Part shown: piece after piece, positions 7,962-16,531 of the stretch
Layout of the letters: each line of letters begins with the position of its first letter
Position numbering within the stretch: position 1 is the first letter of the stretch
Translations under genes and position numbers: made by a program
Assembly: GCF_900115685.1 (NCBI RefSeq)
Contig: NZ_FOXJ01000006.1
Location: 186,001 to 250,000, forward strand
Direction: 5' to 3'
DNA from: Variovorax sp. 770b2
Lineage (GTDB): Bacteria; Pseudomonadota; Gammaproteobacteria; Burkholderiales; Burkholderiaceae_C
DNA length: 64,000 nt
The notes under the pieces: model-generated
The model's input: only the letters and a program-made list of their open reading frames with translations
Told to the model about the DNA's origin: nothing
Databases searched by the model: none

Positions 7962-9542
7962 ATGAGCGAGACCGTGAACACCTTCGAAGCACAGCAACAA
8001 GGCCGCCCGACCGGCCCGCTGGTGCGCGGCTATGAAGTCATCATCGGCTTCGAGACGCACGCGCAACTCTCGACCGCGAGCAAGATCTTCAGCCGCGCCT
8101 CCACCGCCTTCGGCGCCGAGCCCAACACGCAGGCCTGCGCCGTGGACCTCGCGCTGCCGGGCACGCTGCCGGTGATGAACAAGGGCGCGGTCGAACGCGC
8201 CATCAAGCTGGGTCTCGCGCTCGGCTCGCACGTCGCGCCGCGCAGCGTTTTTGCGCGCAAGAACTACTTCTACCCCGACCTGCCCAAGGGCTACCAGATC
8301 AGCCAGTTCGAGATCCCGGTCGTGCAGGGCGGCTCGGTGTCGTTCTTTCTCGGCGAAGAGAAGAAGACCGTGCGCCTCGTGCGCGCCCACCTCGAGGAAG
8401 ACGCGGGCAAGTCGCTGCATGGCGCCAGCTTGTATCAACTGGCGCATCTTGGCGACGAAGACGAAGCGAACTATGTGCCCATGACCAGCGAGCTGGACCT
8501 GTTCAAGCTGAGCGGCATCGACCTGAATCGCGCGGGCACGCCGTTGCTCGAAATCGTGACCGAGCCCGACATGCGCTCCACCGCCGAGGCCGTGGCCTAT
8601 GCGAAGGAACTGCACAAGATCGTGACGTGGATCGGCATCTGCGACGGCAACATGCAGGAAGGCAGTTTCCGCTGCGATGCGAACGTGTCGGTGCGCAAGC
8701 CCGGCGAAAAGCTCGGCACGCGGCGCGAGATCAAAAACCTGAACAGCTTCAAGTTCATGCAGCAGGCGATCGACTACGAGATCCGCTGGCAGATCGACGA
8801 GATCGAGGACGGCCGGAAGATCGAGCAGGCCACGGTGCTGTTCAACGCCGACACCGGCGAGACGCGCGCAATGCGCGCCAAGGAAGATTCGGCCGACTAC
8901 CGCTACTTCCCCGATCCGGACCTGCCGCCGCTGGTGATCGCGGACGACTGGATCGAACGCGTGCGCAGCGAGATGCCCGAGCTGCCGCGGGCGATGGCCG
9001 AGCGCTATGTGCGCGACCACGGGCTGTCGGAATACGACGCCACGCAGCTCACGCAAAGCACCGCGCTCGCAGGCTACTTCGATGAAGCCGTGAGCGCCGG
9101 CGCAGCGCCCAAGCTCGCAAGCAACTGGATCACCGGCGAGATGGCGCGCCGCCTGAACGCCGCCGAGATCGGCATCGAGGCCGCGCCCGTCAAGGCACTG
9201 CAACTGGCCCAACTGATTCAACGCATCGCGGACGGCACCATCTCGAACAGTGGCGCCAAGCAGGTGTTCGAGGCCATGTGGGGCTGGGCCCATTCCGGCG
9301 GCGATACCTCCGGTGGTGTCGACGACATGATCGAGAGTCTCGGCCTCAAGCAGATCAGCGACACAGGCGCACTCGACGCGATCCTCGACGAGGTCATCGC
9401 CAAGAACCAGAAGAACGTCGACGAGTACCGCGCCGGCAAGGAGAAAGCGCTGAACGGGCTCGTAGGCCAGGTGATGAAGGCCAGCGGCGGCAAGGCCAAC
9501 CCGGCGCAGGTCACCGAGTTGCTGAAAGCCAAGCTGGGCTGA
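7962..9542 (+). CDS. gatB: Glutamyl-tRNA(Gln)/aspartyl-tRNA(Asn) amidotransferase subunit B
   Basis: GatB is the kinase/transamidation subunit, phosphorylating the tRNA-bound Glu/Asp carboxylate and accepting ammonia from GatA. The 526-residue product shows GYEVIIGFETHAQL near residue 23, the cradle domain with FPDPDLPPL (about 311-319) and the YqeY-like helical tail ending VTELLKAKLG, which binds the tRNA D-loop. A long N-terminal lead (about 20 residues before YEVIIG) is typical of Comamonadaceae. It closes the gatCAB operon and is followed by a GC hairpin. Confidence 0.96.
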   Translation: MSETVNTFEAQQQGRPTGPLVRGYEVIIGFETHAQLSTASKIFSRASTAFGAEPNTQACAVDLALPGTLPVMNKGAVERAIKLGLALGSHVAPRSVFARKNYFYPDLPKGYQISQFEIPVVQGGSVSFFLGEEKKTVRLVRAHLEEDAGKSLHGASLYQLAHLGDEDEANYVPMTSELDLFKLSGIDLNRAGTPLLEIVTEPDMRSTAEAVAYAKELHKIVTWIGICDGNMQEGSFRCDANVSVRKPGEKLGTRREIKNLNSFKFMQQAIDYEIRWQIDEIEDGRKIEQATVLFNADTGETRAMRAKEDSADYRYFPDPDLPPLVIADDWIERVRSEMPELPRAMAERYVRDHGLSEYDATQLTQSTALAGYFDEAVSAGAAPKLASNWITGEMARRLNAAEIGIEAAPVKALQLAQLIQRIADGTISNSGAKQVFEAMWGWAHSGGDTSGGVDDMIESLGLKQISDTGALDAILDEVIAKNQKNVDEYRAGKEKALNGLVGQVMKASGGKANPAQVTELLKAKLG

Positions 9543-9552
9543 TCGACGAGCC

Positions 9553-9573
9553 CCGGGGCCATCACGGCCCCGG
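9553..9573. terminator. GC hairpin between convergent gatB and DUF4124 gene
   Basis: CCGGGGCC (9553-9560) and GGCCCCGG (9566-9573) form a perfect 8-bp stem with a 5-nt loop between two convergent stops. Neither side has a U-tract, so it is a weak or Rho-assisted bidirectional terminator at best. Confidence 0.5.
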
Positions 9574-9578
9574 CGGGT

Positions 9579-10271
9579 TCAGCGCGGCGCAGCGGCAGCC
9601 GTGCTCGGGGCCGGACCCCAGAGCGGCTTCAGACGCGCGCGCTCTTCATCGAAGCGCGCATTCACACGCTTCTTCTCTTCTTCCTGCTCGGCAATGAAGC
9701 GGTTCTGCACCGCCACGCTCTGCGCGTTGTCTTCGAGCTTGCGGCGCATGGCGCCCGGCGCCTTGCTCGTGTCCTTCTTGTAGAACTCGAGTTCCTCGTC
9801 GATCTTCTTGCGGTCTTCCCCCAGCTCGGCGATGCGCTTCTGCGCCGCCTGGATCACTGCGTCGACCTGCGACAGTGCCTGGTCGCGCTCGCGGTCGTGC
9901 GAAGCGGCGCTGGGGTAGCGCACCAGCAGCGCGCGCTCGCGACGGCGCTCGTCGGTCGCCTTGGCCGCCTGCACGGCGGCTTCGCGGGCGCGGTCTTCGC
10001 GCTCGGCCATCTCGCGTGCCGAATACGTGGGCTCGATCTTGCGGCGCGTGAGACCGCTCGGGCTCAGCTCGCGCTGCTCGCGGTCGCTGCAATCGGCAAT
10101 CGGCCGGTCCGCGGTGAGCGTGCGGCCGCGCGCGTCGGTGCAGGTGTAGATGCCGCCGGCGGGCGCGTCCTTCTGTGCGTGCACCGCACCGGAGAAAAGG
10201 ATGGCCGTCAGAAAAGAGAACGACGCCACCGCCAGCAGGCGGTTGGGCTTGCCGTGATCGCGTGTACGCAT
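9579..10271 (-). CDS. DUF4124-type exported coiled-coil protein
   Basis: Function unknown. The 230-residue product has a signal peptide (hydrophobic about 11-31, cleavage near VHAQ), then a short DUF4124-like module (IYTCTDARGRTLTADRPIADC, about 41-61, with two cysteines). The remainder is highly charged and predicted coiled coil (about 85-215, rich in Glu/Arg/Lys). The tail is Pro/Ala-rich. DUF4124 proteins are common exported proteins of beta/gammaproteobacteria without a defined role. It sits downstream of pyrE on the same strand (12 bp) and may be co-transcribed. Confidence 0.8.
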   Translation of the reverse strand: MRTRDHGKPNRLLAVASFSFLTAILFSGAVHAQKDAPAGGIYTCTDARGRTLTADRPIADCSDREQRELSPSGLTRRKIEPTYSAREMAEREDRAREAAVQAAKATDERRRERALLVRYPSAASHDRERDQALSQVDAVIQAAQKRIAELGEDRKKIDEELEFYKKDTSKAPGAMRRKLEDNAQSVAVQNRFIAEQEEEKKRVNARFDEERARLKPLWGPAPSTAAAAPR

Positions 10272-10283
10272 CGCTGTTGTTCC

Positions 10284-10967
10284 TCAGCTCGCGCCGTAGC
10301 GCGTGCGGTAGGCCAGCACGCGTTCGCGGTGCGCGCCCAGGTCGGCCGCGGCATCGCCCGAGAGGTAGCTCAGCAGGTCGTCCAGCGTGGCGATGGCGAT
10401 CACCGCGAGGCCCAGCTGGTTGCGCACGTACTGCACGGCGCTGTGGTCCACGTCGACGCCGTTCTCGGTGGCTTTTTCCTGCCGGTCGAGCGCGATGGCC
10501 ACGGCATGCGGCGTGGCGCCGGCGGCCTGGATCGCGGCGATCGATTCGCGCACCGCGGTGCCGGCGGACATCACGTCATCCACGATCAGCACGCGGCCCT
10601 TGAGCGGCGCGCCCACCAGGTTGCCGCCCTCGCCGTGCGCCTTGGCTTCCTTGCGGTTGTAGGCAAAGGGGTAGTTGCGGCCGCGCCGGGCCAGCTCGGC
10701 CGCTACCGTGGCGCCCAGCGGGATGCCCTTGTAGGCGGGGCCGAAGATCATGTCGAATTCCAGGCCGCTCTCGATCAGGCGGTCTGCATAGAATCCCGCA
10801 AGCCGCGCGATCTTGGCGCCGTCGTCGAAGAGTCCCGAATTGAAGAAATAAGGACTCATCCGGCCGGCCTTGGTCTTGAACTCGCCGAAGCGAAGCACGC
10901 CGGCATCGAGCGCGAACTGGACGAAGTCCTGCGCCACCGCGCTGCTTTTTTCACCATCTACAGCCAT
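10284..10967 (-). CDS. pyrE: Orotate phosphoribosyltransferase
   Basis: PyrE transfers phosphoribose from PRPP to orotate, giving OMP in de novo pyrimidine synthesis. I place the start at MAVDGEKSSAVAQDF (ATG at 10967, 227 residues); the frame is open further upstream but that part is antisense to xth and not PyrE-like. The PRPP loop VLIVDDVMSAGTA (about 134-146) and the flexible-loop region NRKEAKAHGEGG are present. Its start lies only 13 bp from the start of the divergent exonuclease gene. Confidence 0.96.
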   Translation of the reverse strand: MAVDGEKSSAVAQDFVQFALDAGVLRFGEFKTKAGRMSPYFFNSGLFDDGAKIARLAGFYADRLIESGLEFDMIFGPAYKGIPLGATVAAELARRGRNYPFAYNRKEAKAHGEGGNLVGAPLKGRVLIVDDVMSAGTAVRESIAAIQAAGATPHAVAIALDRQEKATENGVDVDHSAVQYVRNQLGLAVIAIATLDDLLSYLSGDAAADLGAHRERVLAYRTRYGAS

Positions 10968-10980
10968 CGGGAAATTCCTT

Positions 10981-11784
10981 GTGTTCAAACTGACCAGTCT
11001 CAATCTCAATGGCCTGCGTTCGGCGACCACCAAGGGCGTCGCCGATTGGGTGGCCGAACTTGCGCCGGATTGTATTTGCATGCAAGAGATCCGGGTCCAG
11101 GCGAGCGACATCGAAGGCCGCTTCGAGGAAATGGCCGGGCTCAAGGGCCACTTTCACTTCGCCGAGAAGAAGGGCTACGCCGGCACCGCGATCTACACCA
11201 AGCACGCGCCGAGCCAGGTCATCGTGGGCTGGGGCGATGCCGAGTTCGACGCCGAAGGCCGCTACCTCGAACTGCGCTTCGACACACCCAAGCGCAAGTT
11301 CTCGGTCATCAGCTGCTACTTCCCGAGCGGCAGTTCGGGCGAGGAGCGGCAGGAGGCGAAATTCCGTTTCCTGAAGGGCTTCTTTCCGTATCTCATCGCG
11401 CTCAAGAAGGAGCGCGAGTTCGTTCTCTGCGGCGACATCAACATCGCGCACAAGGAGATCGACCTGAAGAACTGGCGCGGCAACAGGAAGAACAGCGGCT
11501 TCCTGCCCGAGGAGCGCGCGTGGATGACCAGGCTGCTGGACGCCGGCGCCGAGGGCGCGGGCCTGGTGGACGTGTACCGCATGCTCAAGCCCGAGACCAC
11601 CGACGAGGCCTACACCTGGTGGAGCAACCGCGGCCAGGCCTATGCGAACAACGTGGGATGGCGGCTGGACTACCACCTGGCCACGCCGGCCATCGGCGCG
11701 CTCGCGCGCACCGAGGCGATCTACAAGACCATCAAGTTCAGCGACCACGCCCCGATCACGGTCGAGTACGACTTCAAGCTCTGA
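10981..11784 (+). CDS. xth: Exodeoxyribonuclease III (AP endonuclease, ExoA/XthA family)
   Basis: This is a Mg-dependent 3'-5' exonuclease and AP endonuclease of base-excision repair. I choose the GTG at 10981 (MFKLTSLNLNGLRSA), giving 267 residues, the normal length; a longer open frame reaches back to 10870 but that portion is antisense to pyrE. Family motifs: LNLNG near the start, QEIR (metal Glu), GDINIAHKEIDLKN, WRLDYHLAT and the C-terminal SDHAPI with catalytic His. The promoter must lie within pyrE. Confidence 0.93.
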   Translation: MFKLTSLNLNGLRSATTKGVADWVAELAPDCICMQEIRVQASDIEGRFEEMAGLKGHFHFAEKKGYAGTAIYTKHAPSQVIVGWGDAEFDAEGRYLELRFDTPKRKFSVISCYFPSGSSGEERQEAKFRFLKGFFPYLIALKKEREFVLCGDINIAHKEIDLKNWRGNRKNSGFLPEERAWMTRLLDAGAEGAGLVDVYRMLKPETTDEAYTWWSNRGQAYANNVGWRLDYHLATPAIGALARTEAIYKTIKFSDHAPITVEYDFKL

Positions 11785-11808
11785 CCCTGCTTTGGCGAAG
11801 CGGCCTGC

Positions 11809-13332
11809 CTAGCCGCAGCAGCCGCCCATCATTTGACCGCGGCGGTAGAACGGCCCGAGGTCGTCCGCCAGCGCCTTGACGGTTTCGCGCCACGACGTGG
11901 CGCCGGCACGGCCCCCGGCCAACGCGCTGCGCATGCGCGCCAGCAGCTCGGCGCGCAATGCGGGCTCGTCGACGCCCTGCACGCGGCCCGCATCGACCAC
12001 CACGCGCCCGCCGACCAGCACCTTGGCAATGTGGCTGCCGTTGGCCCGCGCCAGCAGCAGGTCGAGCGGATCGGTATCGGCGAAGAGCGCGTCGTCGTCG
12101 AGCGCGTCCCAGTCCAGCAGCACCAGGTCGGCCGCGGCGCCGGGCGCGATGGGGCCGCCCGAGGCCAGGCCGCCACGCATGCCATGCACGCTGCGCGGGC
12201 CATTGCGCGAAGCGAAGGCCCAGAGCTGTTCGCGCGTCATCGTGGTGTCGTAGCCCCAGCCCCGGTGCAGCGAATACGCGAGCCGCATTTCGCGCAGCGC
12301 GTCGTCGTCTTCATCGAAGGCCATGCCGTCCAGGCCCATGGCCACGCGGCACCCGTGCTTCAGCATCTCGGGCACCGGCGCGATGCCCGACTTGAGCCCC
12401 AGGTTCGAACTGGTGTTGACCGCGATGGTCGCGCCACGCTCCGCGATCAGCGCCAGGTCCTCGGGCCGCGCCCAGGCGCAATGCGCGAGCGTGAGGCGCG
12501 GCGTCAGGAGGCCGATGTCGTCGAGAAAGCGGACGATGCCGCCGGGGTAGTTCGCATCGGCCCAGTCGCGCTGATAGCGCGTTTCGAGCAGATGCATGTG
12601 AACCGGACGGCCCGTGTCGACCGATGCCTGCGCGATCGCCTCGAGCAGCGGCGTGCTGCACCACTGCACCGCGGTCGGGCCGTACTGCACGGTCACGTGT
12701 TCGCCATGGCCGCCCTCCTCCACCATGCGTGCGACCTCGTCGACCAGCGCGAGCTGCCGGGCAGGCGCCACCGGCTTCACCGCGAGCCGCTCGGCCACCG
12801 CATCGCGGATGCCCGGGCGCAGCGCCGCCAGCACGGTCGCGTCGTCGCAGTAGGCGATGCCATGGCGGTCGCGCATCGCGATGGCGAAGCCGATGCGCAC
12901 GCCGACATCGCGTGCCGCGCGCGCCACCGCCTGGGCCTCGTCGACGTAAGCCATGCCGCCTTGCACGCGCGTGTAGTGGACCATCAGGTTCGCCACGCCG
13001 TGCTTCGCCGAACGCGCGAACGAAGTCGCAGCGCAGAGGTAAGGGTCCATGCCCGGCACCACACCGAGGAACGGCAGCCAGCTTTCCAGCGGCTGGCCGA
13101 AGGCGCCGAGCGTGGCGCTGCGAAAGGTGCGCGCATGGTCGTGCGCATTGGCCAGCGCCGGCAGCGCGAGCAGGCGCGGCGCGCCGGCGCCCGGCTCGTC
13201 CGCCAGCGGCACGACCGACTGGATGCGGCCGCCCTCCAAGGCGATGCGCACATCGGATTGCGCAGGCTGCGCGCCGGGATCGGCCAGCAGCCATGCGCAG
13301 TCGAGCGGGCCTTCGTGCATGGGAGCGGACAT
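11809..13332 (-). CDS. Amidohydrolase-superfamily deaminase/chlorohydrolase-like (TrzA/AtzA/cytosine deaminase group)
   Basis: The 507-residue metal hydrolase has the subtype-III motifs: HDH in NAHDHARTF (about 62-66), HMHLLET (about 240-246), LAHCAW (about 275-280) and a GLDGMAFDEDDD segment with the metal Asp. This group deaminates or dechlorinates N-heterocycles (cytosine, guanine, s-triazines). It is the last gene of the ten-gene operon containing cyanuric acid hydrolase, 35 bp beyond the substrate-binding-protein gene. A role feeding a ring compound (for example ammelide-like) to cyanurate is an inference; the substrate cannot be read from sequence. The unusual C-terminus ends MMGGCCG. 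Confidence 0.75.
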   Translation of the reverse strand: MSAPMHEGPLDCAWLLADPGAQPAQSDVRIALEGGRIQSVVPLADEPGAGAPRLLALPALANAHDHARTFRSATLGAFGQPLESWLPFLGVVPGMDPYLCAATSFARSAKHGVANLMVHYTRVQGGMAYVDEAQAVARAARDVGVRIGFAIAMRDRHGIAYCDDATVLAALRPGIRDAVAERLAVKPVAPARQLALVDEVARMVEEGGHGEHVTVQYGPTAVQWCSTPLLEAIAQASVDTGRPVHMHLLETRYQRDWADANYPGGIVRFLDDIGLLTPRLTLAHCAWARPEDLALIAERGATIAVNTSSNLGLKSGIAPVPEMLKHGCRVAMGLDGMAFDEDDDALREMRLAYSLHRGWGYDTTMTREQLWAFASRNGPRSVHGMRGGLASGGPIAPGAAADLVLLDWDALDDDALFADTDPLDLLLARANGSHIAKVLVGGRVVVDAGRVQGVDEPALRAELLARMRSALAGGRAGATSWRETVKALADDLGPFYRRGQMMGGCCG

Positions 13333-13367
13333 GGCGTTTCCTTCGTCGTCGGGTTGCGTCTATGGAC

Positions 13368-14432
13368 CTATGGCGCGGCGATTCTGCGCTCCGCCGGCGG
13401 CGGCAGAAAGCGCCGGTCGAACACCTCGCCAGCCGCAGGCGCACTCGCCAATTCGAATGCCTCCTTGACCTGCGCAATGGCGCGCGTCATGCGTGCATCG
13501 CTCACATCGCCCATGCCATGGGCCGCGACCTCGGGCGTCAGCATCACGGTGCGCAGCGTGTACAGCAGGCGCCGTTTCTCCAGCGCCTGGTTGAGCAGCG
13601 GCTCGCGCTTCATCAGCGCGGCGATGGCCGCGTCGGGGTCGGCCACCGTGTCGCGCAATGCCTTGTTGACGGCGCGCACGAGTCCGGCCACGGCCTGGGG
13701 CCTGTCCTTCAGGAACTGGCGGGACACCAGCACGCCGTTGCCGTACAGGTCGACGCCATGGTCGCCGTAGTGGAACCAGCGGATGTCCTTGTCCGGGTCC
13801 ACGCCCTGCGCCACCAGGTTCATGTAGCTCGTCACCGAGAACACGGCCGAGCCTTCGACATGGTCCTTGACCATCATCTGCTCCTGCAGGTTGGGCGCCA
13901 TGTGGGTCCACTTGACCTTGCTGGCGTCCACGCCGTTTTTGGCCGCCATCAGCGGGAACATGCGCAATGCGGCGCCGCCGGCCGGCGAGCCCAGCGTGCG
14001 GCCCTCCAGGTCCTTGAGCGTCTTGATGGGGCTGCTTGATTTCACGATGAGTGCGAAGGGCGCGCGGTTGTAGATCATGTAGACCATCACGGGTGCGGCG
14101 CCGGGCTTGGCGGCCGCGTTCTGCACGATCGCGTTGACGTCGCCGAAGCCTGCGTCGTAGGCGCCGGCCATCACCTTGGTCACGGCCGCCCCGGAGCCGT
14201 CGCCCTGGTCGATGGTCACCGCGAGCTTCTCGGCCGCGAAGTAGCCCCGGTCTTCGGCCAGGTAGTACCAGGCGTGGATGCCCTGCAGCTTCCAGTCGAG
14301 GACGAACCGGACGGGCGTGAGCGACTGGGCCTGCGCTTCGCGCACCGGGAGTGCCGCGAGCGACGCGCCCAGTGCGGCGGACAAGGCCACGACCGCCGTG
14401 CGGCGCGTGACAGGAGAGGAGGAAGAAGACAT
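13368..14432 (-). CDS. NitT/TauT-type (NMT1/THI5-like) ABC substrate-binding protein, copy B
   Basis: This is a periplasmic binding protein of 354 residues. It has a Tat-like or Sec signal (TRRTAVVALSAALG, cleavage after about residue 36), then an NMT1/SsuA-type bilobal domain starting RFVLDWKLQGIHAWYYLAED. The start is MSSSSSPVTRR at 14432; the frame is open upstream but as antisense of the neighbouring gene. It belongs with the permease (14881-15657) and ATPase (15654-16523) in the same operon. A clear paralogue is encoded at 19966-21021 with shared motifs (IDQG-GS, GFGD-NA, THMAPNL-EQM). Confidence 0.85.
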   Translation of the reverse strand: MSSSSSPVTRRTAVVALSAALGASLAALPVREAQAQSLTPVRFVLDWKLQGIHAWYYLAEDRGYFAAEKLAVTIDQGDGSGAAVTKVMAGAYDAGFGDVNAIVQNAAAKPGAAPVMVYMIYNRAPFALIVKSSSPIKTLKDLEGRTLGSPAGGAALRMFPLMAAKNGVDASKVKWTHMAPNLQEQMMVKDHVEGSAVFSVTSYMNLVAQGVDPDKDIRWFHYGDHGVDLYGNGVLVSRQFLKDRPQAVAGLVRAVNKALRDTVADPDAAIAALMKREPLLNQALEKRRLLYTLRTVMLTPEVAAHGMGDVSDARMTRAIAQVKEAFELASAPAAGEVFDRRFLPPPAERRIAAP

Positions 14433-14452
14433 GCAAGGTTCCTTGGAATGAA

Positions 14453-14884
14453 TCAGATGGCTTCGAAGAGAACGTCCTGCGCGCCTTCCCACAGCACCTG
14501 GGTGCCGAGCGCGCGCAACTGCTCCCGCCCTTCGACGACGGTGAGGAAGTGATTGCCCGCGAGCGTGCCCATCTTGCTGGCGAAGCTGCAGGCGCCGTAG
14601 GCCAGGATGATCTCGGTCTCGCTGTAGCCGCCGGGGTAGAACAGGATGTCGCCCACCGACGGATGGCTGGTGTGGTTCTCGAAGCCCACGCCCAGCTGGA
14701 AATCGCCCATCGGCACCCAGCAGCCCTCGCCGCTCCAGCGCACGTGGATGAGCTTCTGCCGGTAAGGCAGCAGCTCGCGAAAGGCCGCCACGGTGAGCGG
14801 CGCGTCGGGGTGCGTCTGTGCCACGAAGCGCAGGCCGCCGGCGGTGATCCGGATGAGATCGTTCATGACGTTCACGCCGTTCAT
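14453..14884 (-). CDS. DUF3830 family protein (cyclophilin-like fold)
   Basis: The 143-residue protein starts at an ATGA overlap with the permease stop (14881-14884); an internal ATG at 14866 (MNDLIRIT) is the alternative. No signal peptide is seen. The central segment FELGVGFENHTSHPSVGDILFYPGG-like (about 80-104) and GACSFASKMGTLAGNHF are typical of DUF3830, a cyclophilin-like fold family of unknown function often found beside amidohydrolase and ABC transport genes. Here it sits between the permease and a binding protein, suggesting a role with the imported compound. Confidence 0.75.
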   Translation of the reverse strand: MNGVNVMNDLIRITAGGLRFVAQTHPDAPLTVAAFRELLPYRQKLIHVRWSGEGCWVPMGDFQLGVGFENHTSHPSVGDILFYPGGYSETEIILAYGACSFASKMGTLAGNHFLTVVEGREQLRALGTQVLWEGAQDVLFEAI

Positions 14885-15657
14885 GCCATCGCCATGTCGG
14901 TCTTGCGCTGGGCCCAGCCCGTCGTGCGCCGCTCGACCAGCGAAGAGATGGCATACAGCGCCACGCCCATCGCCGCGAGCAGGAAGAGCCCCGCGAACAC
15001 CATCGGCACGTCGAAGTTGCCGCTGGCGATCATCATCACCGTGCCGATGCCCTTGTTGGCCGCGACCGTCTCGCTCAGCACGGTGCCCACGAAGGCCAGC
15101 GTGATCGCGATCTTGAGCGAGGCGAACAGATAAGGCAGCGCGCGCGGCAGGCCCACGTTCCACAGGATGTCGCGCTTTCTCGCGCCCAGCACGCGCAGCA
15201 CGTCTTCCAGCTCGGGCTCGGTGCTCGCAAGGCCGGTGGCCACGTTGACCACCACCGGAAAAATGCTGATCACCATCGAGGTCAGGATGGCCGGCACCGT
15301 GCCCGCGCCGAACCACACCACGAAGAGCGGCACCACCGCCACCTTCGGGATGCTGGAGAAACCCACCAGCAGCGGATAGGTCACGTCGTAGGCCAGCTTC
15401 GACGAGCCGATCACCACGCCGATGACGATGCCCGCCCCCACGCCCAGCACGAAGCCGGCGAGCGTGGTGTAGAGCGTCTGCACGGTGTGCGGCCACAGGA
15501 GCGGCATCTTCTGGATCAGCACCAGCGCGATCTGGCTCGGGCGCGGCAGGATCAGGTCGGACACGCCGAAGGCCAGGCACGCCACCTCCCACAGCACGAA
15601 GAAGCCGATGAGCGCGCCCGCGGAAAGCAGGCGCTGCCGTGTGCGCGGCGCGATCAT
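14881..15657 (-). CDS. NitT/TauT-type ABC transporter permease
   Basis: This inner-membrane permease of 258 residues starts at MIAPRTRQRLL (15657), overlapping the ATPase stop by 4 bp. It has about six membrane segments and the binding-protein-dependent transport loop (EAA-like LEDVLRVLGARKRDILWNVGLP, about 158-178). It pairs with the ATPase at 15654-16523 and the NMT1-like binding proteins. By context it imports a nitrogen heterocycle; this is inferred. Confidence 0.88.
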   Translation of the reverse strand: MIAPRTRQRLLSAGALIGFFVLWEVACLAFGVSDLILPRPSQIALVLIQKMPLLWPHTVQTLYTTLAGFVLGVGAGIVIGVVIGSSKLAYDVTYPLLVGFSSIPKVAVVPLFVVWFGAGTVPAILTSMVISIFPVVVNVATGLASTEPELEDVLRVLGARKRDILWNVGLPRALPYLFASLKIAITLAFVGTVLSETVAANKGIGTVMMIASGNFDVPMVFAGLFLLAAMGVALYAISSLVERRTTGWAQRKTDMAMA

Positions 15658-16523
15658 GCGGCCACCGCTTCGAGCGCAGCGGCCGGCACGGCATCGCTCT
15701 CGCGGCGCGCGTCGGCAATGCGCATGCGCAACTGCTGCACCAGGCTTGCGAACTCCGGCGCATAACTGCTCTCCAGCGTGCGCGGCCGCGCGAAGCCCAC
15801 CTCGCGCGTCTCGAGAATGCGCCCCGGCCGCGCGCTCATCACGCAGATGCGGTTGGCCAGGTAGGCAGATTCGCGCAGGTCGTGCGTCACCAGCAGCACG
15901 GTCGGCCGCTTGGCGATCCACAGCGTCTGCATGATGTCCCACAGCTCTTCGCGCGTGAACTGGTCCAGCGCGCCGAAGGGCTCGTCGAGCAGCAGCAGCT
16001 CGGGCTCGTGCACCAGCGCGCGGCACAGCGAGGCGCGCTGCAGCATGCCGCCCGAAAGCTGCCACGGCCGCTTGTCGCCGAAGCCCTTCAGGCCCACCTG
16101 CGCGAGCAGCGCATCGGCGCGCTCGGCGTATTCGCCGCGCTTCTTGCTGCGGTAGTGCTGCCGGAAGGGTTCGACGATCTTGAGCGGGATCATCACGTTC
16201 TCGCGGATCGTGAGCCACGGCAGCATGGTCGGGTTCTGGAAGGCGAGGCCGATGCGAAGGCGCGGCGCCGGCGACGCATGCGTGCCCGCCGGGCCCAGCG
16301 TGCCGGCCGCGCCCATCTCGCGTCCGCCGGCGATCACCGCGCCCGCGCTCGGCCGCAGCAGGCCGGCCACCAGCTTCAGGATGGTCGACTTGCCGCAGCC
16401 GCTCGGCCCCACGAGCGCGACGAAGTCGCCCTTCTCGATGTCCAGCGTCGTATGGTCCAGCGCGATGGTGCCGCCGCCATAGCGCAGCATCACGTCGGAC
16501 AGTTGGATGAATGGGTTGCCCAT
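15654..16523 (-). CDS. NitT/TauT-type ABC transporter ATPase
   Basis: This nucleotide-binding subunit has 289 residues from ATG 16523 (MGNPFIQLSDV); an upstream in-frame TTG at 16535 exists, but AAGGA 5 nt before the ATG favours 16523. It shows Walker A GPSGCGKST, the Q-loop FQNPTMLPWLT, signature LSGGMLQRASL, Walker B LLLLDEPFGALD and the switch His in LLVTHDLRE. A long insert (EMGAAGTLGPAGTHASPAPR) lies before the Q-loop. It drives uptake with the overlapping permease gene. Confidence 0.9.
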   Translation of the reverse strand: MGNPFIQLSDVMLRYGGGTIALDHTTLDIEKGDFVALVGPSGCGKSTILKLVAGLLRPSAGAVIAGGREMGAAGTLGPAGTHASPAPRLRIGLAFQNPTMLPWLTIRENVMIPLKIVEPFRQHYRSKKRGEYAERADALLAQVGLKGFGDKRPWQLSGGMLQRASLCRALVHEPELLLLDEPFGALDQFTREELWDIMQTLWIAKRPTVLLVTHDLRESAYLANRICVMSARPGRILETREVGFARPRTLESSYAPEFASLVQQLRMRIADARRESDAVPAAALEAVAA

Positions 16524-16531
16524 GAGGTCCT

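Noticed and set aside
5891..7981. Long minus-strand frame opposite gatC/gatA
   Set aside because: Antisense to GatA with its intact Lys-Ser-Ser triad; no protein-like motifs.
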